NCBI RefSeq assembly: GCF_001648555.1
Contig: NZ_LQXM01000028.1
Span: 1-64,000 of the forward strand
DNA from: Rossellomorea aquimaris TF-12
GTDB taxonomy: Bacteria; Bacillota; Bacilli; Bacillales; Bacillaceae_B
Direction: 5' to 3'
Length of the DNA: 64,000 nucleotides
A program made the position numbers and the translations under genes. Within the stretch, counting starts at the first letter, position 1. Each line of letters begins with the position of its first letter. Below the pieces are notes generated by a model. It was given only the letters and a program-made list of their open reading frames with translations, was not told where the DNA came from and made no database searches. Shown here piece by piece: positions 62,462 to 64,000 of the stretch.

Positions 62462-62819
62462 TAGTCATAGCAAGTTCCCTTGGTCACATATTGTCGGATT
62501 CGCTTTGTCTATTGTTCTTACCCTTATAGCATTGTGGGTGGCTTTATCCAGTGGATTTAGTACAGATACAATTATCATCATAATCGTCGGCCTTGCCATT
62601 ATTCAAGCAAGCATTCAGCTCCTCATGTTTATGCATATTAGAGAGAGTGAAGATGGTAAATATCAAACAGCTACCATGCTTTACGCAGCCTTTATTGCCG
62701 TTGCTGTTGTAGCAGGTACTATTTGGGTAATGTCCTTTGGAATGGACTATATGGACATGGATAATATGGGAGAAACGGATTCTCACGACACTCATATGGA
62801 ACATGACATGAATGAATAG
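62454..62819 (+). CDS. qoxD: cytochrome aa3 quinol oxidase subunit IV
   Basis: A 121-residue subunit IV of the bacterial type, with three membrane helices (about 12-32, 39-61 and 76-98) and QLLMFMHIRES, a family signature. The C-terminal tail is unusually rich in Met, Asp and His (DYMDMDNMGETDSHDTHMEH), which may bind metal. It is the last gene of the qox operon, followed by a terminator. Confidence 0.92.
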   Translation: MANSHSKFPWSHIVGFALSIVLTLIALWVALSSGFSTDTIIIIIVGLAIIQASIQLLMFMHIRESEDGKYQTATMLYAAFIAVAVVAGTIWVMSFGMDYMDMDNMGETDSHDTHMEHDMNE

Positions 62820-62833
62820 TTGAAGATTTCCAT

Positions 62834-62872
62834 CCCCCCTTAAAGTTAATTCTTTACGGGGGGTGTTTTTTA
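62834..62872 (+). terminator. terminator of the qox operon
   Basis: Stem CCCCCCTTAAAG / CTTTACGGGGGG with a 6-base loop and one mismatch, then TGTTTTTTAA. Confidence 0.85.
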
Positions 62873-62887
62873 ATCTTGTCGCTAAAG

Positions 62888-62941
62888 ATAAAAAAGACTG
62901 AGTACAAGGTAATGAATCCCCCTGTACTCAGTCTTTTTTTA
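62888..62941. terminator. bidirectional terminator
   Basis: Stem AAAGACTGAGTACAAGG / CCTGTACTCAGTCTTT (a one-base bulge possible) with a T run on both strands, downstream of the gene at 62939 on the minus strand and a second terminator for qox. Confidence 0.8.
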
Positions 62942-63223
62942 TTTTGTTGTTGAAATCATACGTTTTTCTCTTTCTTTGCGAATAAATGGTGCTGCGTACA
63001 GCCAAAAAGCTGCAAGATGAGCAAAGGCAAAGTTTGCAATAAACAAACTCCAAAGGGTTATATGCCCCCATCCTCCGAGCTCAGGTACCGCTACATAATA
63101 GATAAACGCAAACCATAACGCTATAACAAATGGAATATGTAACATAGCCCATTTACGATGTTCTACCCATAAAAACAGAGGAGTTGCCGTTGCAATAAAT
63201 AAGTAAACAATGAAAACATCCAT
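62939..63223 (-). CDS. small membrane protein, three helices, unknown function
   Basis: A 94-residue protein from the ATG at 63223, preceded by AGGAGGAAAG; a longer frame adds 12 residues. Three hydrophobic segments (about 2-17, 26-45 and 53-79) are seen, with a Lys/Arg-rich C terminus. Family not recognised. A near-consensus cre site lies about 22 bases upstream, so carbon-catabolite repression is possible. Confidence 0.68.
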   Translation of the reverse strand: MDVFIVYLFIATATPLFLWVEHRKWAMLHIPFVIALWFAFIYYVAVPELGGWGHITLWSLFIANFAFAHLAAFWLYAAPFIRKEREKRMISTTK

Positions 63224-63552
63224 ATTCTTTCCTCCTATTAATATAGTAAACGCTTTCAATTGTGACTAAAAAAAGAATTCTTTGTGAACGTTTTGTTACA
63301 GTTAGTATACTACAACAAGGGAAATTTTCCAGCCTAATTTAACTCTACCTTTAGAATTTAGGTCTATCGTAATGAAATGAGAAAATTTGTATCATACTAA
63401 TGAAGGAGATGAAAATCTTCACTTCTAAAATGGAGAATTAACTTACATTTAAAACCATTTTAAATATATATTGAAAATTTGAAAATCATATGTACACACC
63501 ATTTAAAACATAGTAGTATTAAAAAATCTTATTTTTTTGAAAGGGGATTTTT
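63224..63552. other. AT-rich divergent intergenic region
   Basis: Contains a cre-like site near 63245 and should hold the promoters of the small membrane protein gene and of the symporter gene. I could not place confident -35/-10 pairs. No RNA gene was recognised. Confidence 0.5.
63245..63258. promoter_or_regulatory. candidate cre (CcpA) site
   Basis: AGTAAACGCTTTCA matches TGWAANCGNTNWCA at 13 of 14 positions, just upstream of the small membrane protein gene. A role as a CcpA site is inferred. Confidence 0.6.
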
Positions 63553-64000
63553 ATGGCAAAAAGAGAGCAATGGACATCAAAACTTGGATTTATACTTGCA
63601 GCCGCTGGTTCAGCTATTGGACTAGGTGCCATTTGGAAATTCCCATACATGGCAGGAGCAAATGGTGGAGGAGTATTCTTCCTTTTATTCATATTATTTA
63701 CTGTTCTAATTGGAACACCTATTCTTTTAGCTGAATTTGTTATAGGAAGAAAGGCTGGGGCAGATGCTGTCACATCATATAAGAAACTGGCTCCTAACTC
63801 GAAATGGCACTGGATTGGATACCTGGGAACCATTGTCTCATTTATTATTCTTTCTTTTTACAGTGTTGTTGGAGGATGGATTCTATCCTACCTAGCAAGA
63901 AGCCTTACAGGCTCACTAACAGGGAAGACACAAGAACAGTACGGGGCACTATTCGATAGTATCATTGCAAACCCCTGGGAAGTACTGATTGCACAATTTG
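63553..64000 (+). CDS. sodium:neurotransmitter symporter family protein (partial)
   Basis: The first 149 residues of an SNF/NSS-family transporter, cut by the window end. The signature stretch [29 protein letters not shown] (helix 1 and the Na+ sites) is present, with helices 2 and 3 after it ([32 protein letters not shown]). Family members take up amino acids or amines with sodium. GAAAGGGG lies 7-8 bases before the ATG. It would have about 12 helices in full. Confidence 0.92.
   Translation, partial: MAKREQWTSKLGFILAAAGSAIGLGAIWKFPYMAGANGGGVFFLLFILFTVLIGTPILLAEFVIGRKAGADAVTSYKKLAPNSKWHWIGYLGTIVSFIILSFYSVVGGWILSYLARSLTGSLTGKTQEQYGALFDSIIANPWEVLIAQF

Overview
The window looks like a chromosomal segment of an aerobic, endospore-forming, low-GC Bacillaceae bacterium (Bacillus or a close relative). 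Supporting signs are a Bacillus-type 16S rRNA start, AGGAGG ribosome binding sites, LtaS, a FruRKA operon, a RocR/RocA/RocD arginine catabolism locus, a QoxABCD quinol oxidase, a CotY/CotZ-family spore coat protein and a yugO-yugN-pgi-yugJ-yuzA-yugI gene order that I recall from Bacillus subtilis. No prophage, transposase or CRISPR array was seen.

Layout. 1-700: 5' end of a 16S rRNA gene (minus strand) with two tandem promoters. 0.7-13.98 kb: a GNAT, an EamA exporter, two convergent MgtC-family proteins, the fruRKA operon, an FAD oxidoreductase, lipoteichoic acid synthase and a secreted three-domain NlpC/P60 protein. 14.2-27.3 kb: an unusual cluster with four MurF-like ligases, two L-amino-acid-ligase-type ATP-grasp enzymes, a YheC/YheD-type ATP-grasp protein, an M14 metallopeptidase-like protein, an acetyltransferase and a CotY/CotZ-like coat protein. 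Several short repeat elements are interspersed in and near it. 27.4-38.6 kb: a GalT/HIT-like protein, an orphan pair of Opp-type permeases, sugar metabolism genes (HAD phosphatase, PfkB kinase, nagA), tRNA-Ala(GGC), a chemoreceptor, small GNATs and a decayed PrsA-like foldase gene. 38.7-56.3 kb: the yug block, interrupted by about 12 kb of amino-acid, aldehyde and peroxide metabolism (ALDH, glutamate dehydrogenase, rocD, rocA, rocR, catalase, DUF779 plus ALDH, MEDS protein). 56.5-64 kb: an ECF sigma/anti-sigma pair, the qoxABCD operon and the start of a sodium:neurotransmitter-symporter-family gene cut by the window end.

The most interesting part is the 14-27 kb ligase cluster. Mur-ligase and ATP-grasp folds both make amide bonds through acyl-phosphates. 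Their co-occurrence with a spore-coat morphogen, a YheC/D-type coat protein and a candidate sigma-K promoter suggests a dedicated peptide or poly-amino-acid synthesis or conjugation pathway acting on the spore surface. This is inference. The second striking observation is that the RocR homologue keeps Walker A and Walker B but lacks the GAFTGA loop and has a shortened pre-sensor-I loop, the two segments that contact sigma-54. It may therefore regulate the roc genes without sigma-54. Other observations are a three-domain NlpC/P60 protein in which two domains have lost catalytic residues, phased short tandem repeats (20 bp and 41 bp), PerR boxes flanking the catalase promoter, a palindromic operator in front of an aldehyde dehydrogenase gene and a nine-base C tract inside an ECF sigma factor gene.
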